Below are positions 1-8,213 of a stretch of DNA of 64,000 nucleotides, piece by piece; within the stretch, counting starts at the first letter, position 1, and the number at the start of each line of letters is the position of its first letter. The notes below the pieces were generated by a model. That model was given only the letters and a program-made list of their open reading frames with translations. It did no database searches and was not told the origin of the DNA. Made by a program: the position numbers and the translations under genes. The stretch spans positions 186,001 through 250,000 of the forward strand of contig DATMFF010000013.1 in assembly GCA_035556735.1 (NCBI GenBank). Direction: 5' to 3'. This stretch comes from CANJBX01 sp035556735. GTDB lineage: Bacteria; Pseudomonadota; Alphaproteobacteria; Rhizobiales; Xanthobacteraceae.

Positions 1-1829
1 ACATAATCCTCGACCAGAAACGAGGTCTGTCCGATCGGCTGCCCCTTCGGGTCGCTGTAGACTCGCACGCGCCAGGTTCCCGTCGATGCGCTTGACGCGA
101 TGGCGACGTCGAGATTGCGCCCGCCCAGGCCCTGATCGGCCACTGTGCTGCGCCGATACTCGACGCCATCCGGCCGTTCGATGACGAGCGTAAGCGGTGC
201 GCCGAGCGCGGCGACACCCTTGCCGTCACGCGCCAGTGCGGTGATGTGCACCGTCTCGCCTGTACGATAGACCCCGCGTTCGGTGTAGACGAAGGCGTCC
301 AATCCCACCGGCACCTTGCGTCCCGTCACGCCACGGTCCGTAAGGTCAAATGCCGGCCCTTTCAGGCTGAGAAATGCATAGTCGCCGCCCGCATCGCTCG
401 CCACCAGCAAGGCCGGCGCGGCGCCACCCTCCCCGCGCGCCAAGCCTGGCTCGAAGGCTGCGTAGCCGTTCGCATCGGTCTTGCGCGTCCCCAGGAGCTC
501 GTTGTTGCGCGCGAGCAGACGCACCTCGATATCGCGCTTGCCCTGCGCGTTTGCGAGCGAGTTCACGTAAACATGGATGCCATCGCTCGCGGAATGGGCG
601 GTGAGGCCAATATCCGAAACGATGAACCACTGTGTCGCGAGCGCATCGTAATCGTCGGACGGCGTTCCAGCCGGCTCCGCCGACATCACGTATACGCCGG
701 GCGCCAGATCGCGGACGGTTTCGTCGACGGGAAACGCGGTTGTCACGTCGACGTTGAGTTGCGGCTCGACGGCGAGTTCGCCTTTCCAGACCAGGGCTCC
801 CCGCTCCTCGGCAAGGCGGTTGAGTTGGTAGCGATCCAAATTGCGCTGGAAGTCGTCGCCGACGACAACGTCGAGGAGATTGCGGTCACCAACGCGATAG
901 ATCTGGATCTTGACGGCCGTGGTGTTGACGCTGACGACCGGAATGCCGCGCTGGCCCGTACGCGGGAGCACATAAGCCTTAGCCGCAAACCGGGCGAACG
1001 GTTTCCGGTCGCGCACGTAGATGCTGAAGTCTCCGGGCCTCGACAGCGTCTCCTTCACCGAGGACGGCAGTCCGGGACGCAGCGTGACGGAGTAGCGCTC
1101 TCCGTGCTTGAGTCCTTCGACGCAGAGCTGGTTGCCTTCGACGGAGATCGCCGGCTTGTCCTGTCCTGCCACCGTGACGAACGGCGAGAAGTCGATGCGC
1201 CGACCGGGCAATGCCTCTGAGAACTGAAAACAGGCGCGCGGCGAGGCCGAATCCGAATCCACCGTGTAATCGCGCAAGCGGAAGCCGTGGTCCTCGCGCA
1301 TACGCTCGTAGGTGGCACGCAGATCGGCCACCTCGCGCAGCTCCAGCGACATACGCAGCGCATCAAGCGCCGGCCGCCATTGCTTGCGATCGGCGAAGGA
1401 GCGACTGAGCAGCGCCAAGGCTTCCGCCTCCTCGGTGGCGCTGGACGTGCGCTGATAGGCGATGTAGGCGGCAACTCCGGCCCGTTCGAGCAGTGCAATA
1501 CGTTCCTGTTCCTTGGGCGCCCAAATATGCAGGATCGTGCGTGCGAGGCGCAGCCAGTTGCCACTGTCGTTAGGGGCAATGGCCGCAATCTGCCCGAGAA
1601 TTTGCATCCCAGCTCGCGCGTCGTTGCGCTGGAAGGCAGCGTCGGCCTCGCGCTTGAGAGTGGCAGGCGGCTTGGTCACCTGGCCCGCATCGACCTTGAT
1701 CCGCGCCTCCAGTCGGATCGCGCTGTCGTCGAGATCGTCCCGCTGAAAGGCTTTGTCGGCCGCGGCGGCAGATATCGTTGCACCGACCAGCAGCAGCGCC
1801 ACCGCAGTTGCGCGAAATGACAGAAGCAT
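1..1829 (-). CDS. Alpha-2-macroglobulin family protein (YfhM-like), N-terminal part, cut by window edge
   Basis: The reading frame is open from the ATG at 1829 to the left edge (609 codons), so the C-terminal part lies outside the window. The start is supported by an AAGGAGG-type ribosome-binding site just upstream. Residues 1-24 form a signal peptide ending in an Ala-rich stretch with no lipobox Cys. A helical TPR-like segment (roughly 40-170) follows, then beta-rich macroglobulin domains with typical phrases such as 'KVPVGLDAFVYTERGVYRTG' near residue 535. Bacterial alpha-2-macroglobulins are large periplasmic proteins (about 1,600-1,900 residues) thought to trap proteases entering through a damaged envelope, often paired with penicillin-binding protein 1C. 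The thioester region and any pbpC partner would lie beyond the edge. The family call is firm; the presence of the thioester motif is unknown. Confidence 0.9.
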   Translation of the reverse strand, partial: MLLSFRATAVALLLVGATISAAAADKAFQRDDLDDSAIRLEARIKVDAGQVTKPPATLKREADAAFQRNDARAGMQILGQIAAIAPNDSGNWLRLARTILHIWAPKEQERIALLERAGVAAYIAYQRTSSATEEAEALALLSRSFADRKQWRPALDALRMSLELREVADLRATYERMREDHGFRLRDYTVDSDSASPRACFQFSEALPGRRIDFSPFVTVAGQDKPAISVEGNQLCVEGLKHGERYSVTLRPGLPSSVKETLSRPGDFSIYVRDRKPFARFAAKAYVLPRTGQRGIPVVSVNTTAVKIQIYRVGDRNLLDVVVGDDFQRNLDRYQLNRLAEERGALVWKGELAVEPQLNVDVTTAFPVDETVRDLAPGVYVMSAEPAGTPSDDYDALATQWFIVSDIGLTAHSASDGIHVYVNSLANAQGKRDIEVRLLARNNELLGTRKTDANGYAAFEPGLARGEGGAAPALLVASDAGGDYAFLSLKGPAFDLTDRGVTGRKVPVGLDAFVYTERGVYRTGETVHITALARDGKGVAALGAPLTLVIERPDGVEYRRSTVADQGLGGRNLDVAIASSASTGTWRVRVYSDPKGQPIGQTSFLVEDY

Positions 1830-2067
1830 CGTCCCCCTCCTTGGCCTCAACAGGCTCATCGGGTCTCAGCGCAGCGTGAAAACGTGTCGACGTTACGGCG
1901 CGCCCGGCCGCTCGCCCGGCCTCCCGGTGCGGTAGCCGCGTGGCAGAACGGGCGGATAGCGATTATTTCTCAACGGCGAGACGATGAGACTTTAGTAAAG
2001 CATTAGCTGCCGCAGGTGTTTGGCGTAAGTGACGATAATCACAAAATAATCAGTCCGGAACGGCGAC

Positions 2068-2088
2068 CGCCGCCCAAATTGGGCGGCG
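2068..2088. repeat. Inverted repeat in the 375-bp gap before tRNA-Arg
   Basis: The arms CGCCGCCC (2068-2075) and GGGCGGCG (2081-2088) are perfect complements around AAATT. There is no T-run on either side, so this is not a clear terminator. Apart from this hairpin, I see no credible gene or operator in the gap between the macroglobulin start (1829) and the tRNA (2205). Confidence 0.5.
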
Positions 2089-2204
2089 AAGGGCATATCC
2101 GGCGAATTCCGCGCTGCCCGTCGGCCTCGCTGCGGCGATTCGCTGATGAGCGTTAGCGGTCGGCGCTTGCACGAAATGCTTCGCCTGTGTTCAGTCGCGC
2201 TCAC

Positions 2205-2281
2205 GACCCCGTAGCTCAGCTGGATAGAGCACGTGCCTTCTAAGCATGAGGTCGCAGGTTCAAATCCTGCCGGGGTCGCCA
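2205..2281 (+). tRNA. tRNA-Arg (anticodon TCT)
   Basis: The cloverleaf can be drawn by eye. Acceptor arms GACCCCG and CGGGGTC pair fully. The D stem is GCTC/GAGC and the anticodon stem CGTGC/GCATG, with loop CTTCTAA placing TCT at positions 34-36. The T stem GCAGG/CCTGC has loop TTCAAAT. The discriminator is G and the CCA end is encoded. It reads AGA (and AGG by wobble), rare Arg codons in GC-rich genomes. A weak TTGCAC element at 2167-2172 is a possible -35 box. Confidence 0.96.
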
Positions 2282-2311
2282 GCATCCACTCGATATGTCC
2301 GGCTCCCCTGC

Positions 2312-2340
2312 TGAAAAAGAACCCCGGCGCTGGGCCGGGG
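2312..2340 (-). terminator. Rho-independent terminator of the BA14K gene
   Basis: On the minus strand a 7-bp GC stem (CCCCGGC/GCCGGGG, 2322-2340) with a 5-nt loop is followed by GTTCTTTTTC. It sits about 30 bp after the stop of the BA14K gene. The stem could also help end the convergent tRNA transcript, but the T-tract is only on the minus side. Confidence 0.75.
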
Positions 2341-2368
2341 GACATGACGTCGCTGACGATCGGCCTCG

Positions 2369-2698
2369 TCATGGACAGGGATGACGGCGGCCGTCGTAGC
2401 CGAGATACGTTCCGGAGGCTGGATCGTAGGACCTGAAACGAGACTGGCAGTACGCGATCTCATCGTCCGCCGCGGCGCGATACGCGGGCGGATAATATCC
2501 CGGCGCGTAGCGCGGCTGCGAGGCAAGCGCTCCGCCGATCAGCGCGCCGGCAGCGAACCCGGCGATACCTGCGGCGGCGGAACCGCCGTGATAATGCCGG
2601 TGATGGTGGTGGCCCCAGCGTTGCGCCTGCGCGGGGGCGGCGGCAGTAAGCACAACGGCGCTGGTTGCGAGCATTGCGAGTACGGTTCTTGCGGGCAT
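2369..2698 (-). CDS. BA14K family secreted protein
   Basis: This small protein (109 residues from the ATG at 2698) has a signal peptide (MPARTVLAMLATSAVVLTAA...), a His-rich stretch (WGHHHHRHYHGG), a Gly/Ala-rich hydrophobic segment resembling a glycine-zipper, and a C-terminal BA14K motif with 'YCQSRFRSYDPASGTYLGYD' ending in RRHPCP. The family is named after the 14-kDa lectin-like immunogen of Brucella and is common in Hyphomicrobiales; its cellular role is not settled. The start at 2698 is preferred over an upstream in-frame ATG (2719) because AGGAG lies 6 nt before it. A terminator follows. The two Cys of the motif may form a disulfide. Confidence 0.85.
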   Translation of the reverse strand: MPARTVLAMLATSAVVLTAAAPAQAQRWGHHHHRHYHGGSAAAGIAGFAAGALIGGALASQPRYAPGYYPPAYRAAADDEIAYCQSRFRSYDPASGTYLGYDGRRHPCP

Positions 2699-2782
2699 CC
2701 TCAACTCCTGAGCAGACAAACGGTACGGTGGGGTAAATCCGCGGGTGCTGAGGAGTTTCGTGAAACTTCCGTAACGTGCCGC

Positions 2783-4489
2783 TCAGATATCAACGGATGC
2801 CGGTGCGGCTCCGGAGGCCCGAGAACTCAATGCAAAGCGGACCTTATCGGCCAATTCGCTGTCGCCAAAAGGCTTTCGCACGATGGAGTTCTCGCCGATA
2901 CCGTCAAGTGCGGCTCCATCGGCAAAGCCCGTGATGAACAGAACGGGCAGCCCGGGGCGCTTCGCGCGCGCGAGCCGCGCCAACTCGGCGCCGTTCATGC
3001 CCGGCATGGCGAAGTCGACGATGATCAGGTCGATTTTGGGTTCGCGGTCGAGCACGTCGAGGGCCGCGCCCCCGCTTCCGGCCTCGAAGACGAAATAGCC
3101 GAACTCGTGCAGCAACGCGCGTGTGACCTCACGCACGGAGTTGTCGTCATCCACCAGCAGGACATGGATCGCCGTGCGGCTGGTCGCGACTGGAGCACGC
3201 TCCGGCGCGGCGCTCTGGCGCGGGGGCCGAGCCTGGGTGCGCGGCAGATAGACGTGCACGGACGTGCCTTCACCGACACACGAATGTATACGCACGCCCC
3301 CGCCCGACTGCTTGGCAAATCCGAGTACCTGGCTCAGTCCCAGCCCGGATCCCTTGCCGATCTCCTTTGTGGTGAAGAATGGCTCGAAGACCTTCCGGCG
3401 CACATCCTCACTAATCCCGGCGCCATTGTCGGACACGCACACGACCACGTACTCTCCAGGAGGCGGCTCTTCCGGCATGGTCGCTTCGCCGAGCGTGACA
3501 TTCCCGGTCGAGACCACGAGACGTCCACCCACCTGCATCGCGTCGCGCGCGTTGATCGCGAGATTGAGCACAGCGAGTTCGAGTTGAGTGGGATCGACCA
3601 ATGCGTGCCACAGACCGCGATATAGCTGGGTCTCGATCTGAATGCTGCCGCCGAGCGTGCTTTGCAGCAGATCGCGCATTCCGACGACCGTCTCGTTGAG
3701 ATCGAGCGGCTTGGGCTCCAATCGTTGTCGGCGCGAGAAAGCCAGAAGTTGATCGGTGAGCTTGGCACCGCGCTGCGCGGCAGAACGCATGTAGCCGAGC
3801 CGCTGCACCAGCTTGCCGTCAACCTGCGCGCCTGCGAGACCTTTCTCGAGGAACCGGATGTTCCCGAGCACGACTGTCAGCAGATTGTTGAAATCGTGCG
3901 CAACACCAGACGTGAGTTGTCCGATCGCTTCCATTCGCTGCATCTGGCGCAGCGTGGACTCGACACGCTCCCGCTCCTCGATCTGGTTGAGCAACTGCCG
4001 ATTGGCCGCGGCAAGTTCCGCAGTGCGTTCCTCGACCCGCAGTTCGAGCTCTTCATTGAGGCGCCGGCATTCATATTGACGTCGGCGCCCTCGCAAGGCC
4101 GTCTGGACGACACTGATGAGGGTCGTCGGATGGAACGGCCGCTCCAGGAACGTCACGTTCCCAAGTGCCTGCATGAGCTGCGCGGCCGCCGGGTTGCGCT
4201 CCACGCCGCCGCCGTGCCGCGTCAGCACGATGAACGGAAAGTCGGACCAGGCCGGCTGGCGGGCGACCCAATTCGTGAGGTCTCTAGGATCTTCAGCGCG
4301 CAGCGCTTCCTCCGTGACGATTGCAGCGTCGGCTCCGCGTGCGATCTCGCGCAGGAGTTCCGCCAGGCTGCAGCAGATATCCGCCCCGACACGACCGTCT
4401 TCGAGAATCTGGCTCGCGACCAGGGCATCGCGCCCGCGTGGCGCCAAGATCAGCGTGCGCTCCGCTTCGGAACGCCCGGGCCCGCTCAC
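2783..4489 (-). CDS. Hybrid histidine kinase with degenerate N-terminal receiver and C-terminal receiver
   Basis: The 568-residue protein begins with a receiver-like domain (about 10-135). This seems inactive: the usual phospho-Asp position lies in IVTEEAL, and the conserved Lys is Arg117. A coiled linker leads to a HisKA segment with H198 in VAHDFNN, and an HATPase domain with N box NARDAM (312-318), DNGAGI (354-359) and GKGSGLGLS (378-386). A C-terminal receiver follows (about 440-555) with the acidic cluster at 447-449, phosphoacceptor D492 and K539. It has no membrane segment, so it should be cytoplasmic. The GTG start overlaps the stop of the KaiC-family gene by 4 bp (GTGA), so the two are translationally coupled and the kinase probably signals with that ATPase. 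It carries no output DNA-binding domain. Confidence 0.92.
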   Translation of the reverse strand: MSGPGRSEAERTLILAPRGRDALVASQILEDGRVGADICCSLAELLREIARGADAAIVTEEALRAEDPRDLTNWVARQPAWSDFPFIVLTRHGGGVERNPAAAQLMQALGNVTFLERPFHPTTLISVVQTALRGRRRQYECRRLNEELELRVEERTAELAAANRQLLNQIEERERVESTLRQMQRMEAIGQLTSGVAHDFNNLLTVVLGNIRFLEKGLAGAQVDGKLVQRLGYMRSAAQRGAKLTDQLLAFSRRQRLEPKPLDLNETVVGMRDLLQSTLGGSIQIETQLYRGLWHALVDPTQLELAVLNLAINARDAMQVGGRLVVSTGNVTLGEATMPEEPPPGEYVVVCVSDNGAGISEDVRRKVFEPFFTTKEIGKGSGLGLSQVLGFAKQSGGGVRIHSCVGEGTSVHVYLPRTQARPPRQSAAPERAPVATSRTAIHVLLVDDDNSVREVTRALLHEFGYFVFEAGSGGAALDVLDREPKIDLIIVDFAMPGMNGAELARLARAKRPGLPVLFITGFADGAALDGIGENSIVRKPFGDSELADKVRFALSSRASGAAPASVDI

Positions 4490-5976
4490 GTACCCTCCAT
4501 CAGGGTCCCGGCACCGCCGACATACGTCGGAATGCCCCGCAAAACGCCTTGGAACTCCTTGAGTGGCGCACCCACACTGATGCCCGACGTATTGATCTGG
4601 AATTCGCGGATCGTATCCTCATGCGCGCCCGTGCGCTTCTTGATGACGGAGATCGCTCGCCGAACGCGGCCCATCGCCTCGAAATATCGGAGCATGATGA
4701 CGGTATCCGCCAGATAAGTGACGTCGACCGTCTGCCGCATCTCGCCAACCGTTCCATGTTGCGCGATCGTCAGGAACGTCGCCACGCCGCGCCGATTGAG
4801 GAACTGCAGCAACTCGTGAAGATGGAGCACGATGAACGGCTCTTCCGGCATTGCGGCCTGGTAACCGTTCAAACTGTCGATCGCGACAGTCGTCACCCTC
4901 TCTCGGTCGACGCAGGCCTGCACCCGATGCGAGAACTCGCCTGGCGACAGCTCGGCCGCGTCCATCTGCTCGACGACGACGTGGCCGTCGTCACGCATCT
5001 TCTCGAGGTCGATGCCCATGGCTCCGGCGCGCGCAAACAGAAGCCCAAGCTCCTCGTCGAACACGAACAGCGCTGCGCGCTCCCCCCGATCGATCGCCGA
5101 CTTCACATAGTGTAGCAGCACCAGCGATTTGCCGGTCCCTGCCGGCCCGATAACCAGCGTGCTCGATCCGGCGGCGAGACCGCCGCCCAGGAGTTGATCG
5201 AGCTCGGGAATGCCACTACGCAGCAGTTTTCCGGAAAACTGCTGGCGGTGCTCCGCGGCGATCAGGCGGGGGAACAGCTGGATCCCGCCCTCGGTGATCG
5301 TGAAGTCATGATAGCCGGCCCGGAAGCTCTGGCCGCGGCACTTCGCGATGCGCAGCCGCCGCCGCTCGCCGCCGTACACCGGCGCCAACTGGTCGAGATG
5401 GATGACACTGTGGGCAATACTATGAACGGCACGATCGGTGCTCTCGCTCGTCAGATCGTCGAGCAGCACCACGGTCGAGTTGTTCTGCGCGAAATAGTGC
5501 TTGAGCGCGAGGATCTGCCGGCGATAGCGCAACGAACTCTGCGCGAGCAGCCGGATCTCGGACAGGCTGTCGATTACGACGCGCTTCGGCTTGAGACGCT
5601 CAATCGCGGCGAGGATTCTTTTGATCGCCTCACCCAATTCGAGATCCGACGAGTACAACAAGCTTTGCTGCTGGTCAGGGTCGAGGGCGCTTTCGGGAGG
5701 TACCAGTTCGAACACCTCGATGTTTGGCCCGATCGTCCAACCGTGGGAGCGTGCGCCGTCCCGCAGTTCCTCCTCTGTCTCGGCGAGGGTGATGTAGATG
5801 CCTATTTCGCCGACAGCAGCGCCCGCCAGCAGAAATTGCAGCGCGATCGTCGTTTTTCCCGTGCCGGGACTTCCCTCCAGGAGGTGGAGCCGATTGCGGG
5901 CGATGCCTCCGCCAAGCACATGATCGAGCCCGGCTACGCCAGTTGACGCCCGGGGCAGAAGGACTGTTGCAGCCAT
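4486..5976 (-). CDS. kaiC: KaiC-family double RecA-type ATPase
   Basis: The protein has 496 residues and two RecA-like halves, as in KaiC (about 520 residues). The first Walker A is GSPGTGKT (35-42) and the second GPAGTGKS (277-284). Paired acidic residues follow the first strand in each half (E66 region and DEE at 307-309). The CII tail keeps the KaiC pattern RRAISVIKKR...H...IREFQI. By hand alignment, the two residues at the cyanobacterial S431/T432 autophosphorylation sites are T420 and Y421 (DVTYLADTVIML). No KaiA or KaiB gene is next to it; the coupled partner is a hybrid histidine kinase. KaiC-histidine kinase pairs are known in non-cyanobacteria, where roles range from timing to stress response. 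The start has no clear ribosome-binding site. The family is certain; a clock role is not. Confidence 0.88.
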   Translation of the reverse strand: MAATVLLPRASTGVAGLDHVLGGGIARNRLHLLEGSPGTGKTTIALQFLLAGAAVGEIGIYITLAETEEELRDGARSHGWTIGPNIEVFELVPPESALDPDQQQSLLYSSDLELGEAIKRILAAIERLKPKRVVIDSLSEIRLLAQSSLRYRRQILALKHYFAQNNSTVVLLDDLTSESTDRAVHSIAHSVIHLDQLAPVYGGERRRLRIAKCRGQSFRAGYHDFTITEGGIQLFPRLIAAEHRQQFSGKLLRSGIPELDQLLGGGLAAGSSTLVIGPAGTGKSLVLLHYVKSAIDRGERAALFVFDEELGLLFARAGAMGIDLEKMRDDGHVVVEQMDAAELSPGEFSHRVQACVDRERVTTVAIDSLNGYQAAMPEEPFIVLHLHELLQFLNRRGVATFLTIAQHGTVGEMRQTVDVTYLADTVIMLRYFEAMGRVRRAISVIKKRTGAHEDTIREFQINTSGISVGAPLKEFQGVLRGIPTYVGGAGTLMEGT

Positions 5977-6152
5977 CAGGGGAGAGATACGGATTTTTGA
6001 AACGTTGGACTTTTGAACTTTGTTGAGCGTTCGCCGGCAGGACCTCGTGAAGTGAACCTACCGCCGCCGAAAAAGTTCCTGCGTAGCGGGAGGCACGAGG
6101 CCAACGATTCGGTAGCGGCCGGAGACCGATTCGGGCCAAAGCCTCCTCGCCG

Positions 6153-6170
6153 GAAGGAATTTAATCCTTC
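6153..6170. promoter_or_regulatory. Operator-like palindrome upstream of the TolC-type gene
   Basis: GAAGGA-ATTTAA-TCCTTC is a perfect inverted repeat in the 349-bp gap between divergent kaiC (starts 5976) and tolC (starts 6326). The gap also holds a near-direct repeat of TTTTTGAA (about 5994-6020). No protein family can be assigned to the site. I see no gene in the gap. Confidence 0.35.
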
Positions 6171-6325
6171 ATTTGCTCAACCCTGGGTGCGGCTTTCCTG
6201 CAACAAGATGCAGAAAACCACTAGTTTGGGCCGCTAACGGGGCAGTTGGACGGGCTCCGCGGCGCCCTCGTTATTGTACCGTGCAGGCACCCTTGCTAGG
6301 TTGCAGTGCCAATTGGGGGGTTCTG

Positions 6326-7945
6326 GTGGCCGGTCCTCGTCCGCTCCGTTTCGGGCTGTTGATTTCAGCTGCAATTTTAGTCGCTGCCGGGCCCGCCGCG
6401 TGGGCTGCGGATGCCTTTACGGTCAACGACGCCATCAATCAGGCGGTTCATACCAATCCAAACGTCGGCGAAGCGCGTGCGAATCGGCGGGCGACCGAGG
6501 CCGAGCTGGGGCAGAGCCAGGGCGCCCTCCTCCCGCAGGTGCGGTTACAGGCGAGCGCCGGGCCGGAGAAGCTGAACCGCTATATCGTTCCCCCGCCGAC
6601 CGGCAACGACACGTGGCGTCGAAGCAACGAAGGCTCCGTCGTCGTTCGCCAGCTGCTGTTCGACGGTTTCGCTTCGCTCAATCAGATCTGGCGTCAGGCG
6701 GCGCGTGTCGACGCTGCCGCATTCCGGGTGCACGAACGCTCGGAATTGATCGCGCTTGATGCTGTCGAGGCTTACCTCGATGTTGTGCGGTATTTCCGCC
6801 TGATTGCCTTGGCGGAAGAGAATCTCGCGGTGCATCGGCGCATCCGCTCCAACGTCGAGGCGCGCTTTTCAGGTGGGCGCGCTGGAGAAGGCGACCAGCA
6901 ACAGGCATTTGAGCGGGTCTCCGCCGCCGAGGCGACGCTCGCCGAATTCCGGGCAAGCTACGATCAGGCGCGCGCCAAGTACCGGCGGGTGGTTGGCCTT
7001 GAGCCGTACAACCTGCGGTTCCCGGGCCGGCTCGCCGGAATGCCGGGATCGAAGGATATCGCCCTCGCCGCGGCGTTGCGTGGCAATCCGACGGTCAAAG
7101 CTGCGGAAGCCGACGTGGAAGCTGCGCGCTACAACTTCCGCTCCACGGCTGGCGCGTTCGTGCCGAACGTCTATTTCGAAGGACGTGCGCTGCGCGGCGA
7201 GAACTCCATCATCTATGATGGGGTGCGCGACGAATATAGCGCGAAGGTGACCGTCGCTTGGGACGTATTCCGGGGCGGACAGGACGCCTGGCGCCGGACC
7301 GAGACGGCCGAGCGCATGATCGAACAGACGGAACGGCACGCACGGCTGCAGCGCGACACTTTGGAGTCGATCGACAAGGCCTGGGCTGCGCGGACGATCA
7401 CTGCAGAGCGTGTTGCCGCCCTCATTCGTGAGGTCGAGGCGGCCAAGCGCGTGGTGACGGCGTATTGGAAGGAGTACGAGCTCGGGCAGCGCACGCTGAT
7501 CGATCTCCTCAACTCGCAGAACCAGCTTTTCAACGCGAACGTGTCGCTGGTCTCAAGCCGCAGCGTCACCGTATTCGCGGACTATCAACTTCTGGCGGCC
7601 ATGGGCAACTTGTTGGTCTTCATCAAGACCGCGCCTCCGCCCGAGTCGGAGCCGCTGAACATTCCGTCCCCCGGCTTCGTTCCGATGAAGATCCCGCCGG
7701 TGATCATGCAGGATCCTCCCCAAAAGTCGGAACCGTTGGGAGTCACCGCACCAGTGCCGCCGCTCCCTTACGCGCCGGCGTTCGTCTCCAAGGGACCAGT
7801 CGACGCCTTCGCGGCGACACTCCGCCGCCAGGAAGGGCTCGACGATCCGGCCAACTGGTTTTCGCCGCGCTATAGCGAGTTTTCCGAACGCGACCGGCCG
7901 CGCGCGTTCCTGTTTTCCATGGGTTTCCTGAACCGGACCCAATAG
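6326..7945 (+). CDS. TolC-family outer-membrane channel of the type I secretion system (LapE-like)
   Basis: From the GTG at 6326 the protein has 539 residues. The start is chosen because GGGGGG lies 6 nt upstream and it places a clean signal peptide (about 1-30, ending AAWAA) at the N terminus. Two OEP-type halves follow (helical hairpins with conserved NP turns, 'VHTNPNVGEARANRRATEAE' and 'ALRGNPTVKAAEADVEAARY'), matching the trimeric beta-barrel plus periplasmic tunnel of TolC. After the second repeat, a roughly 100-residue Pro-rich tail is longer than in classical TolC. It lies just before the ABC exporter and fusion protein and should form the outer-membrane exit for the giant adhesin. 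Confidence 0.9.
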   Translation: MAGPRPLRFGLLISAAILVAAGPAAWAADAFTVNDAINQAVHTNPNVGEARANRRATEAELGQSQGALLPQVRLQASAGPEKLNRYIVPPPTGNDTWRRSNEGSVVVRQLLFDGFASLNQIWRQAARVDAAAFRVHERSELIALDAVEAYLDVVRYFRLIALAEENLAVHRRIRSNVEARFSGGRAGEGDQQQAFERVSAAEATLAEFRASYDQARAKYRRVVGLEPYNLRFPGRLAGMPGSKDIALAAALRGNPTVKAAEADVEAARYNFRSTAGAFVPNVYFEGRALRGENSIIYDGVRDEYSAKVTVAWDVFRGGQDAWRRTETAERMIEQTERHARLQRDTLESIDKAWAARTITAERVAALIREVEAAKRVVTAYWKEYELGQRTLIDLLNSQNQLFNANVSLVSSRSVTVFADYQLLAAMGNLLVFIKTAPPPESEPLNIPSPGFVPMKIPPVIMQDPPQKSEPLGVTAPVPPLPYAPAFVSKGPVDAFAATLRRQEGLDDPANWFSPRYSEFSERDRPRAFLFSMGFLNRTQ

Positions 7946-7982
7946 GTATCTCAGCACCCCCCCCTGGCTGTTTTCCTTAACG

Positions 7983-8003
7983 CTAGGCGAGCGATCGCCC
8001 TAG
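7983..8003 (+). terminator. Imperfect hairpin after the TolC-type gene
   Basis: CTAGGCGA (7983-7990) pairs with TCGCC-C-TAG (7995-8003) around a GCGA loop, with one bulged C. It is 38 bp after the tolC stop in the 268-bp gap before the exporter gene. There is no T-run directly after it, so termination strength is doubtful. The rest of the gap contains no gene that I can support. Confidence 0.35.
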
Positions 8004-8213
8004 GCCTATTAGTCAAATTGAGCGGTTTCTACTGCGCCCCCGCGGGCCGCGTGCTAGTGACAACCAGCGCGCGATTGCAGGAACCCGGAAGTGGCCGGTG
8101 TTCCACGATTAAGGGCGGCGGCCTGTCGCGCCAGAACATATTCGTCTCCACGGGTGACCTCGATCCAAGCACAGGCTTGGCGGGATTGTGCGTGAGTGAA
8201 CGGGGGGCTCTTC

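Noticed and set aside
1992..2372. Minus-strand frame of 126 codons overlapping the tRNA
   Set aside because: It reads across the whole tRNA-Arg gene on the opposite strand; no family resemblance.
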